The position numbers were made by a program, and so were the translations under genes. Under the pieces are notes generated by a model. That model did no database searches. It was not told the DNA's origin and saw only the letters and a program-made list of their open reading frames with translations. Shown here one piece after another: positions 51,334 through 59,293 of a DNA stretch of 64,000 nucleotides. The stretch's first letter is position 1, and every line of letters begins with the position of its first letter. The DNA comes from Halalkalibacillus sediminis (lineage in GTDB: Bacteria > Bacillota > Bacilli > Bacillales > Alkalibacillaceae): positions 618,748 through 682,747 of the forward strand of contig NZ_PJNH01000002.1 in assembly GCF_002844535.1 (NCBI RefSeq), written 5' to 3'.

Positions 51334-52437
51334 ATGAATTTAAAACAATTTGTAGTCAGGCAAGTTTCGATGAAGTTGAAGCAACCTTTTCAAACGGTAA
51401 ATGGACTGGTAGTTACAAGAGAATGTCTAATCATAGAAGCTCACGACCAAGACGGCCGAATCGGCTACGGGGAGTGTGTGGCATTTCCAGATCCGTTTTA
51501 CACTTCAGAAACGACTGCAACTGCATGGAACATCCTGAGAAATTTTCTATTCCCAATGTTAGAAAAAGAAAAAATAGAACGGCCTGAAGAAGTTGCTGGA
51601 GCTTTAAGCTCTGTCCAAGGGCACCAGATGGCAAAAGCAAGTATTGAAATGGCTTTGATGGACCTATATGGAAAACAACAGATGAAATCAATCAAAGAAC
51701 TGATCGGTGGGAACCGGAATGAAGTAGCTTCAGGCGTTGTATTATCATTAACCGATGATGTTGAAAAACAACTGAAAGAGTACCAAAAGAAAGGGTATAA
51801 GCGATATAAGTTAAAGGTTCAAAAAGGAAGAGAACGTGAAATGATCGAAGATGCCAGAAAGCACATCGGTGATACTCCAATCATGTTTGATGGAAATGGC
51901 ATGTACGATCCCGAAGACATGTTGCACTTGAAAAAGCTTGATGATTTGAATTTGTTGATGATTGAGCAACCTTTTCGATCGGATGACTTCTATTACCACT
52001 ATCAATTAAGACAACAACTTCAAACACCTATCTGCTTAGATGAGTCAGTTCAGTCTGAACATGACGCATTTCAAGCAATGGAGCTAGGAGCTGTTGATAA
52101 TATCAATGTAAAGCTTGGAAGAGTAGGTGGATATTCTGTAGCGCTTGATATTCATCGCTTTGCGAAAGTTGCTGATGTTCCGTTGTGGTGTGGAGGAATG
52201 CTGGAAACGGGGATTGGTAGGGCCCATAACGTTGCCTTAGCTTCATTAGAACAATTTGATTTGCCTGGCGATCTGTCAGAGTCATCAAGGTACTGGGAAA
52301 AAGATATTATCAAACAACCATTCAAAGTGAAGGATGGAATGGTCCAAGTACCTCACGCACCAGGCATTGGAGTGGACGTACATGAGAAAAGATTGGAAAA
52401 ACAAACGACCCGAATGTTTGACTATTATCTATCATAA
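51334..52437 (+). CDS. menC: o-succinylbenzoate synthase MenC
   Basis: The 367-residue enolase-superfamily enzyme has the lysine motif RYKLKVQKGRE, metal ligands in MFDGNGMY, LMIEQPF and CLDESVQS, and the second lysine in NINVKLGRVGGYS. It dehydrates SHCHC to o-succinylbenzoate. Members of this subgroup sometimes also racemise N-acylamino acids. It closes the menE-menC pair; no terminator is seen before the Fur box region. Confidence 0.93.
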   Translation: MNLKQFVVRQVSMKLKQPFQTVNGLVVTRECLIIEAHDQDGRIGYGECVAFPDPFYTSETTATAWNILRNFLFPMLEKEKIERPEEVAGALSSVQGHQMAKASIEMALMDLYGKQQMKSIKELIGGNRNEVASGVVLSLTDDVEKQLKEYQKKGYKRYKLKVQKGREREMIEDARKHIGDTPIMFDGNGMYDPEDMLHLKKLDDLNLLMIEQPFRSDDFYYHYQLRQQLQTPICLDESVQSEHDAFQAMELGAVDNINVKLGRVGGYSVALDIHRFAKVADVPLWCGGMLETGIGRAHNVALASLEQFDLPGDLSESSRYWEKDIIKQPFKVKDGMVQVPHAPGIGVDVHEKRLEKQTTRMFDYYLS

Positions 52438-52458
52438 ATTATTATATAACGGTTGCAA

Positions 52459-52473
52459 TGATAATGATTTTCA
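52459..52473 (+). promoter_or_regulatory. Fur box upstream of the siderophore ATPase gene
   Basis: TGATAATGATTTTCA matches the 7-1-7 Fur site (TGATAAT-N-ATTATCA) at 13 of 14 positions. TATACT at 52481-52486 is a likely -10 box just downstream, so Fur would cover the promoter. Confidence 0.85.
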
Positions 52474-52537
52474 TTTACAGTATACTTAGAGATATCAAAC
52501 AGGAACGAACGACAATGCCTAAGGAGCGGTGTGTGTT

Positions 52538-53404
52538 ATGGAATCGCTGATGACGAATCAACTGACGCTAGGTTATGGTGATAACGTAATTATAGATGAA
52601 TTAGATATACAAATCCCAAAGGGTGAAATTACTGTTTTCATTGGAAGTAATGGTTGCGGAAAATCCACCTTACTTCGTTCGATGGCACGTTTATTGCAGC
52701 CTAAGTCGGGAGAAGTCGTTTTAGATGGTAATGGAATCGCTAAAATGAATACTCGTGAAGTTGCTAAGCAAATGGCAATCCTACCACAATCACCATCTTC
52801 ACCAGAAGGATTGACTGTTTATCAGCTAGTTAAGCTTGGACGCTATCCACACCAAGGTTGGTTGAAAAAGTGGACAGAAGATGATGAAACAGCAGTAGAA
52901 AAAGCTCTGATCGATACGAATATGCATGAGTTGAAAGATCGTCCTGTCGATGAATTATCAGGTGGTCAAAGACAACGTGCATGGATCGCGATGACTTTAT
53001 CTCAGAACACAGAAATCATCTTTTTAGATGAGCCGACCACTTACTTAGACATGACTCATCAAATAGAAGTATTAGATTTACTGTTTGAGTTGAATGAAAA
53101 AGATAACCGTACAATCGTAATGGTCTTGCACGATTTAAACTTAGCTTGCCGCTATGCTGACCATGTCATTGCATTGAAAGACAAAAAGGTTTATGCATCA
53201 GGTAAACCTGAAGAAATCGTTTCTTGTGACCTAGTCTACAATGTATTTGGGATGAACTGCGATGTTACGTATGATCCGCTATTCGGAACACCGATGACGA
53301 TTCCACATGGGAGAGGTCGTTGCATTCTAGCTCAAGCAGCAGCCGAGAAGTCAGGCATGCAAAATAATTGTGTAACTGAAAATAAAGTTAAAACAGCATT
53401 ATAA
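52538..53404 (+). CDS. Iron-siderophore ABC transporter ATPase (YusV/FecE-like)
   Basis: The ATG at 52538 lies eleven bases after AAGGAG; a GTG at 52529 is too close. The 288-residue ATPase has Walker A GSNGCGKST at 36-44, signature LSGGQRQRAWIAM, Walker B IIFLDEPTTYLDM and the H-loop VLHDLN. It resembles B. subtilis YusV, a lone ATPase shared by several siderophore permeases. No permease or binding protein is adjacent here, which supports that model. The Fur box implies induction by iron starvation. Confidence 0.88.
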   Translation: MESLMTNQLTLGYGDNVIIDELDIQIPKGEITVFIGSNGCGKSTLLRSMARLLQPKSGEVVLDGNGIAKMNTREVAKQMAILPQSPSSPEGLTVYQLVKLGRYPHQGWLKKWTEDDETAVEKALIDTNMHELKDRPVDELSGGQRQRAWIAMTLSQNTEIIFLDEPTTYLDMTHQIEVLDLLFELNEKDNRTIVMVLHDLNLACRYADHVIALKDKKVYASGKPEEIVSCDLVYNVFGMNCDVTYDPLFGTPMTIPHGRGRCILAQAAAEKSGMQNNCVTENKVKTAL

Positions 53405-53418
53405 AATTTTAAATCCAA

Positions 53419-53446
53419 ATCACGGTCGTAATGACCGTGATTTTTT
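53419..53446 (+). terminator. Intrinsic terminator of the ATPase gene
   Basis: AATCACGGTC pairs perfectly with GACCGTGATT around five bases, followed by TTTTGATTTTTT. Confidence 0.92.
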
Positions 53447-53495
53447 GATTTTTTAATGATTTAAAATAGACTTTGCTAACTGTTGTAAACTCATA

Positions 53496-53684
53496 TTTAA
53501 TCCACCATAAGTCAAGTTCAATCCATCATAACTGCAATTCAAACCACTACAATCCTAGTTCAATCAACCATTACTCAAGCTCAATCAACCACAACTTGAG
53601 TTTAATCCACCATAAATCATGTTCAATCCACCATAACTTAAATTTAATCCTTCATAACTTAAGTTCAATCGGACATAACAGAGA
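53496..53684 (+). repeat. Nine-unit direct repeat array, exact 21-bp period
   Basis: Units start at 53496, 53517, 53538, 53559, 53580, 53601, 53622, 53643 and 53664, without a single indel. The consensus core is TTCAATCCACCATAACT, followed by four variable bases. Divergence between units is scattered over all positions. An overlapping open frame repeats every seven residues (of the type SIHHNLS) but lacks a ribosome binding site and is not accepted. The rest of the 428-base spacer holds the preceding terminator and no gene. Confidence 0.9.
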
Positions 53685-53832
53685 ATCCCTGCTAATTTGA
53701 ATGATCAGGATATGTACTCATTCACCCATATACAGGGTGTCTCTTATTTTTGCTAAGTAATTTCTTTTGCATATCTCTATAATATTTCTATGGTTTCTTG
53801 GAAAACTATCTGTAAAAAGAGGAGGCAATAAG

Positions 53833-54165
53833 ATGGATGAACGTAAATTTTATGTCAATATTGAAGCAGGAGAAATCTCAGAACTGAAAGCAGGAAATAA
53901 CGATACATTTGTGATCTACGGTGAGCCTAATGATATTATTGCATTACGTGAATGTTTGGACGAAATGAAACATGCAGAGTTCGGAACATTTTTAAGGTCG
54001 CATGTACCTTTCAAGGAATATCATCATGATGAGGACAATGACGCAGTAGATGATTGTATGATTCGTGCGTATCGGTTGATTTATGAACTCGGTGTCCCGG
54101 AGACGAAAAAGCATATCGAGTCATTTTCTTTTTTCGATACATTGATTAAAGATGAAGAATACTAA
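53833..54165 (+). CDS. Small acidic cytosolic protein, unknown function
   Basis: The ATG at 53833 is preceded by GAGGAGG; the frame is open 22 codons further upstream without a ribosome binding site. The 110-residue protein is acidic, has no membrane segment and shows a mixed alpha/beta pattern. A His/Asp/Glu-rich loop FKEYHHDEDNDAVDD lies at about 60-74. It ends SFFDTLIKDEEY. I do not recognise the family with certainty. It looks like one of the small conserved Bacillaceae proteins near ytkD. Confidence 0.72.
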   Translation: MDERKFYVNIEAGEISELKAGNNDTFVIYGEPNDIIALRECLDEMKHAEFGTFLRSHVPFKEYHHDEDNDAVDDCMIRAYRLIYELGVPETKKHIESFSFFDTLIKDEEY

Positions 54166-54302
54166 TAAGTATTATTGCTCATGGTGGTAAGGACCAATTA
54201 GACCCTTTGATCTATTTTAGGAGTAAATGTAAAAAAGATGTTTATTTCTATTGTGTTACAGGAATAGGATTATTAACAACACATAAAAGGGTGGTCACGA
54301 TC

Positions 54303-54884
54303 ATGAAGAACTTATCATACTTAGTAATTATAACAGCGTTGATTATTGCGCTACCAACAGCATTATCGCAAGTTAATGCAGAAACAGAAGTCCATGAGAT
54401 GGACAAGCAGAAAAACCACCAATCGGAATTAAAAGACAAAGAGGTTAACATAGAAGCTGAGGTTGATTCAAAAGAGGAAAATGAACAAGAATCAGCAACG
54501 TTAACTGACAAGCAAATAAAATATGTAACAGAAGAATTTATGAGTCGATTAGTACAAGAAGCAGATGAAAATTATAAAGTTAAAAACTTCGATACCTTAG
54601 CAAAATTGAAAGAGCATTTTCAACCACTAGCATCTGAAGATGTAATCAATGAATTCGTTAATTACTTCTATAAGGAACAAGAAGACGGCCTTTATATTGT
54701 GCCTACAGAAACTCCAGCTTGGTTTATCCCAGATAATGATTACGAAGTTGAGAATGTGAATGAGCAAGAATATGTTGTAACACAAACCAATCAGACTGAA
54801 TTAGATGGAACGTATACGATCGTTTTCAATATTCAATTGAATGAAGACGGTAAAGCTACTATAATAGACGTACAGTATCAATAA
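54303..54884 (+). CDS. Secreted protein related to the lipoprotein at 22303
   Basis: The start is the ATG at 54303 (MKNLSYLVI), giving 193 residues with a signal peptide cleaved after VNA (about residue 25). There is no lipobox. A charged linker rich in Lys and Glu extends to about residue 65. The C-terminal domain of about 120 residues parallels the lipoprotein at 22303-22959: YKVKNFDTL with LKVVNYSSI, FYKEQEDGLYIVP with YYEEEGSVYMKP, and EYVVTQTNQTELDG with EYLVSQSRETDLEG. The function is unknown. Confidence 0.75.
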   Translation: MKNLSYLVIITALIIALPTALSQVNAETEVHEMDKQKNHQSELKDKEVNIEAEVDSKEENEQESATLTDKQIKYVTEEFMSRLVQEADENYKVKNFDTLAKLKEHFQPLASEDVINEFVNYFYKEQEDGLYIVPTETPAWFIPDNDYEVENVNEQEYVVTQTNQTELDGTYTIVFNIQLNEDGKATIIDVQYQ

Positions 54885-54911
54885 TTCATCTAACTAAGGG
54901 ACCGAGTAATT

Positions 54912-55382
54912 GTGAATGTATTTAAGGACTATTATGACAACACCGTAAAATTCATGGCAAATGAACAACGATTTTCAAAAGAACCGAAGCACGTCTGGGT
55001 GATAACGAAATATAAGGATAAATGGTTACTGACTCGCCATAGTGATAGGGGATTAGAGTTTCCCGGCGGGAAAGTAGAACCAGGTGAAAATGCCGAAGAA
55101 GCGGCTATCCGTGAAGTAATGGAAGAAACGGGTGGTAACGTTTCTTCGCTTCGTTTTGTCGGTCAATATTTTGTTGACGGAAAAGGCGGACAGATCATCA
55201 AGAATGTATATTTTGCCAAGGTTGATCAACTAGATAAGCAAGAGCACTATTTTGAAACAGAAGGTCCTGTCTTATTCGACCGGTTGCCTCGAGACTTAAA
55301 GAAAAATGACTCATTCAGCTTTATGATGAAAGATGATGTATTGAAATTATCCATGGATTTAATCAATCAAATGAACACATAG
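54912..55382 (+). CDS. ytkD: Nudix hydrolase YtkD
   Basis: A GTG start gives 156 residues; the Shine-Dalgarno (TAAGGG) is weak. The Nudix box is complete: G53, E59, R67-E68, E71-E72 and G74, in GGKVEPGENAEEAAIREVMEETGG. The protein matches YtkD, which in B. subtilis hydrolyses oxidised nucleotides such as 8-oxo-dGTP and has also been linked to RNA 5' ends. It converges on a small lipoprotein gene and is near pckA, as in B. subtilis. Confidence 0.87.
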   Translation: MNVFKDYYDNTVKFMANEQRFSKEPKHVWVITKYKDKWLLTRHSDRGLEFPGGKVEPGENAEEAAIREVMEETGGNVSSLRFVGQYFVDGKGGQIIKNVYFAKVDQLDKQEHYFETEGPVLFDRLPRDLKKNDSFSFMMKDDVLKLSMDLINQMNT

Positions 55383-55384
55383 AA

Positions 55385-55415
55385 AAGTTCCGAATTCAGT
55401 TTCGGAGCTTTTTTT
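55385..55415 (+). terminator. Intrinsic terminator of ytkD
   Basis: AGTTCCGAA pairs with TTCGGAGCT around six bases, followed by seven T. Confidence 0.88.
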
Positions 55416-55417
55416 CG

Positions 55418-55819
55418 TTACCCTTCTATTAATGCTAAATATAATTTCTCTTCCTCATCGACCTCTGCAATATATATACCTTTTCCTACATTTGTCTCGT
55501 AAATTTTAGTTCCAACAGGCAAGTCAGTTGCTGTGCCATTCTTAAATGATTCTGCATCTGAGGTTTGACTCTCAATTTCACCAACTTGCTCGCTGCTTGT
55601 AGGGTTTTCATCTATTACCCACTGAAGGTTTTCAGCATTTTGGTACACAATTCCTTTTAGCATAAAAATATCTGCGTCCTCATTTTGTGAAAGTATCTCT
55701 CCAGGTGTTGGATTACGGTTTTCGATTTTTGTGGGAGACCCTTTTACATCGTTGTCGTTGGTTTCATTTACGCAATTGGTAATCATAGCTAGTGAGGCTA
55801 ATAAAATGATGATTTTCAA
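55418..55819 (-). CDS. Small lipoprotein, unknown function
   Basis: Translation starts at a TTG eight bases after AAGGGG. The 133-residue protein has a signal sequence with lipobox-like AMITNC (Cys 16). A short Asn/Asp-rich linker is followed by a domain with GEILSQNEDADIFMLKGIVYQNAENLQWV and a C-terminal GKGIYIAEVDEEEKLYLALIEG. It resembles small Bacillus lipoproteins of unknown function that I cannot name. It would be anchored outside the membrane. The gene is 33 bases before the pckA terminator on the same strand as pckA. Confidence 0.7.
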   Translation of the reverse strand: MKIIILLASLAMITNCVNETNDNDVKGSPTKIENRNPTPGEILSQNEDADIFMLKGIVYQNAENLQWVIDENPTSSEQVGEIESQTSDAESFKNGTATDLPVGTKIYETNVGKGIYIAEVDEEEKLYLALIEG

Positions 55820-55849
55820 AATAGAAACCCCTTCTTTATCAATGTTAAT

Positions 55850-55885
55850 AAAAAAACTACTTCACCCTAATTGGATGAAGTAGTT
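55850..55885 (-). terminator. Terminator of pckA
   Basis: AACTACTTCA pairs with TGAAGTAGTT around eleven bases. On the minus strand TTTTTTATT follows. Confidence 0.88.
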
Positions 55886-55894
55886 GGTAAATGT

Positions 55895-57487
55895 TTATCC
55901 TTTGTATTTAGGACCAGCTTCTGCGATATCAGATGTTACATAGTCGAATTTTTTGAAATTCTCGTGGAATTTCGTTGCAAGTTCTTTTGCTTTTTGATCG
56001 TAAGCATCACCATCTGTCCAAGTTTTTCTAGGTTGAAGAACATCTGAAGGCACTCCAGGACAAGTGGTTGGAATCGATAAACCGAAGATTTCATCTTCCT
56101 TTGTGTCAATGCTGTTCAAGTCACCTTCAAGGGCAGCTTGAATCATTGCACGAGTATACGAAAGCTTCATACGTGAACCTTCTCCATATGATCCACCAGT
56201 CCAGCCTGTGTTTACTAGGAATACGTCTACATCTTGCTGGTCAATCTTTTCACCTAGCATTTTTGCGTAATTTGCTGCTGGTAATGGTAAGAATGGTGAA
56301 CCGAAGCAAGCTGAGAATGTAGCTTCTGGTTCTGTAATTCCACGCTCAGTTCCTGCTAGCTTACTTGTATACCCACTTAAGAAGTGGTACATCGCTTGCT
56401 CTTTCGTCAACTTACTGATTGGAGGTAGGACCCCGAAAGCATCAGCAGTCAAGAAAATGATGGTATTAGGATGGCCCGCCTTGCTAGGCGTAATAATATT
56501 ATCGATATTATCAATTGCATATGCTGCTCTAGTATTTTCAGTTAAACTCGTATCATCATAATCTGGTAGACCAGTCGTTTCATCTATTCCCACATTTTCG
56601 AGGACAGAACCGAAACGGATGGCATTATAAATCTGAGGTTCTTTTTCTTCAGTCAAGTTGACACATTTCGCATAACATCCGCCTTCGATATTGAAGACAC
56701 CGTTTTGTGACCAGCCGTGCTCATCATCACCAATCAAACGACGGTTAGGATCAGCGGATAATGTTGTTTTCCCTGTTCCTGATAGGCCGAAGAATAATGC
56801 AACGTCACCTTCTGCACCAACATTTGCTGAACAGTGCATCGGAAGAACGTCTTTTTTCTCTGGTAAAATATAATTCATGACAGAGAAAATTGATTTTTTA
56901 ATTTCACCAGCATATTCTGTACCACCGATCAACACAATGCCGTGTGAAAATGATACAATTATGAAGGTTTCAGAATTCGTACCGTCAACTTCAGGGTCTG
57001 CTTTGAATTGAGGTGCTGAAATCACTGTGAATTCTGTGTCATGATTAGATAATTCCTCTAAAGTCGGACGAATGAATAGTTGGTTAGCAAAAAGATTGTG
57101 CCAAGCATATTGGGTGACTACTTGGATAGGAAGGCGATGCTTTTCTTCTGCACCAGCAAACCCTTTAAAAGAGAATAATTCATCTTGATCAACTAAATAA
57201 TCAGTCACTTTTTGTAAAAGATTAACGAATTTTTCTTCACTAATTGGTTGGTTAACTGGACCCCATTCGACTGTATCTCTAGTTTCTTCATCTTCAACGA
57301 TGAACTTATCTTTTGGAGATCTACCCGTATATTTTCCCGTTGTCGCACGGACAGCTCCTGTTGAAGTAAGTGAGCCTTCCTTTCGCTCTAATACCTTTTC
57401 GACTAGTGATGAGATAGGTAAGTTCTGGTTGATAGTATCATTGTCTAATAAGCGCGAAACATGCGACTGAACGTTCATTGTTTTCAT
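55895..57487 (-). CDS. pckA: Phosphoenolpyruvate carboxykinase (ATP)
   Basis: The 530-residue enzyme has the ATP P-loop GLSGTGKTT at 234-242, the [10 protein letters not shown] block at about 55-64 and the metal-binding FFGLSG...DDEHGW region. It converts oxaloacetate to phosphoenolpyruvate for gluconeogenesis. AAAGGATGG precedes the ATG. It is divergent from metK as in B. subtilis. No CcpN or other site was recognised in the 427-base divergent spacer. Confidence 0.95.
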   Translation of the reverse strand: MKTMNVQSHVSRLLDNDTINQNLPISSLVEKVLERKEGSLTSTGAVRATTGKYTGRSPKDKFIVEDEETRDTVEWGPVNQPISEEKFVNLLQKVTDYLVDQDELFSFKGFAGAEEKHRLPIQVVTQYAWHNLFANQLFIRPTLEELSNHDTEFTVISAPQFKADPEVDGTNSETFIIVSFSHGIVLIGGTEYAGEIKKSIFSVMNYILPEKKDVLPMHCSANVGAEGDVALFFGLSGTGKTTLSADPNRRLIGDDEHGWSQNGVFNIEGGCYAKCVNLTEEKEPQIYNAIRFGSVLENVGIDETTGLPDYDDTSLTENTRAAYAIDNIDNIITPSKAGHPNTIIFLTADAFGVLPPISKLTKEQAMYHFLSGYTSKLAGTERGITEPEATFSACFGSPFLPLPAANYAKMLGEKIDQQDVDVFLVNTGWTGGSYGEGSRMKLSYTRAMIQAALEGDLNSIDTKEDEIFGLSIPTTCPGVPSDVLQPRKTWTDGDAYDQKAKELATKFHENFKKFDYVTSDIAEAGPKYKG

Positions 57488-57614
57488 TTATAAACCATCC
57501 TTTTCAAATGAAATAATCATTATATTGTTTAATTATGATTAATAGTATAACACATTTATTTTATTAATCCATACTAATAAAAAATATTTCTAAATTTCCT
57601 TTGTTTTACCTTTG

Positions 57615-57643
57615 TTGACACGAAAATTGATTCACGTTATTAT
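57615..57643 (+). promoter_or_regulatory. Promoter of the metK riboswitch transcript
   Basis: TTGACA at 57615-57620, a 17-base spacer and TATTAT at 57638-57643. It lies about 20 bases before the aptamer. Confidence 0.75.
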
Positions 57644-57661
57644 AATGCAGAAACGGAATTT

Positions 57662-57818
57662 CTCTTATCCAGAGCAAGTGGAGGGAACAGGCCCTATGAA
57701 GCTCGGCAACCATCATGAAAGTGACAGGTGCTATCCTGAGGCAAGGAATACCCTTGGACGATAAGAGTGAAAGGCTGAACGGTTACCTTTCCTCGTCGTA
57801 TGCGGGGAAAGGTTTTTT
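57662..57818 (+). promoter_or_regulatory. SAM-I riboswitch (S box) with terminator
   Basis: The aptamer 57662-57768 is closed by CTCTTATC pairing with GATAAGAG. Inside are the conserved AGAGCAAGTGGAGGGA, GGCCCTATGAAGCTCGGCAA and CAGGTGCTATCCTGAGGCA blocks. The terminator at 57784-57818 pairs ACCTTTCCTCG with GGGGAAAGGT and ends in six T. Binding of S-adenosylmethionine should stop transcription of metK, giving direct product feedback. Confidence 0.96.
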
Positions 57819-57914
57819 ATTTTTATTCCCACAAATAGGTTCCACTTAAACCTGAATCGCTTTTCACGAAGGAAAAAGAGATCCGTCATGAGAATATGAG
57901 GGAGGATTTTCATT

Positions 57915-59111
57915 ATGTTGAATCAACGCAGACTCTTTACATCAGAGTCAGTAACAGAAGGGCATCCGGATAAAATATGTGACCAAATTTCCGATGCTAT
58001 CTTAGACGAAATTTTAAAGCGAGACCCGAATGCACGTGTCGCTTGTGAAACAACGGTAACTACAGGACTAGTATTAGTATCTGGAGAGATTTCTACTACT
58101 TCTTATGTAGATATTTCTACTATTGTACGTGAGACAATTAAAGATATTGGATACATTCGCGCAAAATACGGTTTTGATTATGAAACATGCGCAGTTTTGA
58201 CATCAATCGACGAGCAATCTGCAGATATCGCTGAGGGCGTCAATACAGCTCTTGAAAAAAGGGAGGGTAGAATGTCCGATGATGAAATTGAAGCAATCGG
58301 TGCAGGTGACCAAGGGTTGATGTTCGGATATGCTTCTAATGAGACCAAAGAGCTTATGCCTCTACCGATCTCATTATCTCATAAATTAGCTAAGCGACTA
58401 GCTGATGTTAGAAAGTCAGAAGAAATAGATTATTTACGTCCCGATGGGAAAACACAGGTGACAGTTGAATACGATGATGATGGGAATCCAGAGCGGGTTG
58501 ATACAATCGTGATCTCCACTCAACATCACCCTGAAATATCACTTGAAACAATTCAAAAAGATGTGAAGGCTAAAGTAATTAATGAAGTTGTCCCATCTGA
58601 ATTATTAGATGAAGAAACTAAATATATCATCAATCCAACTGGTCGATTCGTCATCGGTGGTCCTCAAGGAGATGCAGGGCTTACCGGTAGAAAAATCATC
58701 GTAGACACCTACGGAGGCTTCGCTCGTCATGGCGGGGGAGCATTCAGTGGTAAGGATGCAACAAAAGTAGACCGTTCTGCAGCATATGCCGCTCGTTACG
58801 TCGCGAAAAACATCGTTGCGGCAGAACTAGCTGACGTTTGTGAAGTTCAGTTGGCATATGCAATTGGGGTTGCGCGACCCGTATCCATTTCAATTAATAC
58901 ATTTGGAACAGGAAAAGTTGAAGAGGTTAAGCTAGTGGAGGCAATCAGAGAATCTTTTGATCTGCGCCCAGCTGGTATAATTAAAATGCTTGACTTAAGA
59001 CGTCCGATTTACAAGAAGACAGCAGCTTATGGTCATTTTGGACGTTCAGATGACGATTTTACTTGGGAGAGAACGGATAAAGTTGATGAGCTTAGGTCGC
59101 AGTTGAGCTAA
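57915..59111 (+). CDS. metK: S-adenosylmethionine synthetase
   Basis: The 398-residue enzyme has the typical start [24 protein letters not shown] with the catalytic His and Asp. [12 protein letters not shown] and [19 protein letters not shown] provide the two MetK signatures. It makes SAM from methionine and ATP. GGAGG precedes the ATG. Transcription is controlled by the SAM-I riboswitch. Confidence 0.97.
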   Translation: MLNQRRLFTSESVTEGHPDKICDQISDAILDEILKRDPNARVACETTVTTGLVLVSGEISTTSYVDISTIVRETIKDIGYIRAKYGFDYETCAVLTSIDEQSADIAEGVNTALEKREGRMSDDEIEAIGAGDQGLMFGYASNETKELMPLPISLSHKLAKRLADVRKSEEIDYLRPDGKTQVTVEYDDDGNPERVDTIVISTQHHPEISLETIQKDVKAKVINEVVPSELLDEETKYIINPTGRFVIGGPQGDAGLTGRKIIVDTYGGFARHGGGAFSGKDATKVDRSAAYAARYVAKNIVAAELADVCEVQLAYAIGVARPVSISINTFGTGKVEEVKLVEAIRESFDLRPAGIIKMLDLRRPIYKKTAAYGHFGRSDDDFTWERTDKVDELRSQLS

Positions 59112-59126
59112 TGATTATTTATGAAG

Positions 59127-59158
59127 CAGTCAGACCTCTTTTGGTTTGACTGTTTTTA
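59127..59158 (+). terminator. Intrinsic terminator of metK
   Basis: CAGTCAGACC pairs with GGTTTGACTG around six bases, followed by TTTTTATA. Confidence 0.85.
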
Positions 59159-59293
59159 TATTGACCTTGTCTTTATTACTATGAGTTTTAACGGTGCTAA
59201 ATTTTAGAAATTTCCTACTTTGCTTTAATTATTTTTGTCGAGGATATGATATAATTAACCTGTTTCATTTTAAAGAGAAAAGAGGAATTTTGC

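Noticed and set aside
51309-51587. Open frame of 92 codons overlapping menE and menC
   Set aside because: It lies out of frame within the first part of menC; the Arg/Ser-rich translation is a shadow of the menC reading frame.
53496-53684. CRISPR array
   Set aside because: Units follow each other directly with no conserved-repeat/unique-spacer alternation, the period is only 21 bp, and no cas genes are in the window.
53473-53700. Open frame of 75 codons with seven-residue repeats (SIHHNLS type)
   Set aside because: It is produced by the 21-bp DNA array, has no ribosome binding site, and differences between units change the residues freely.
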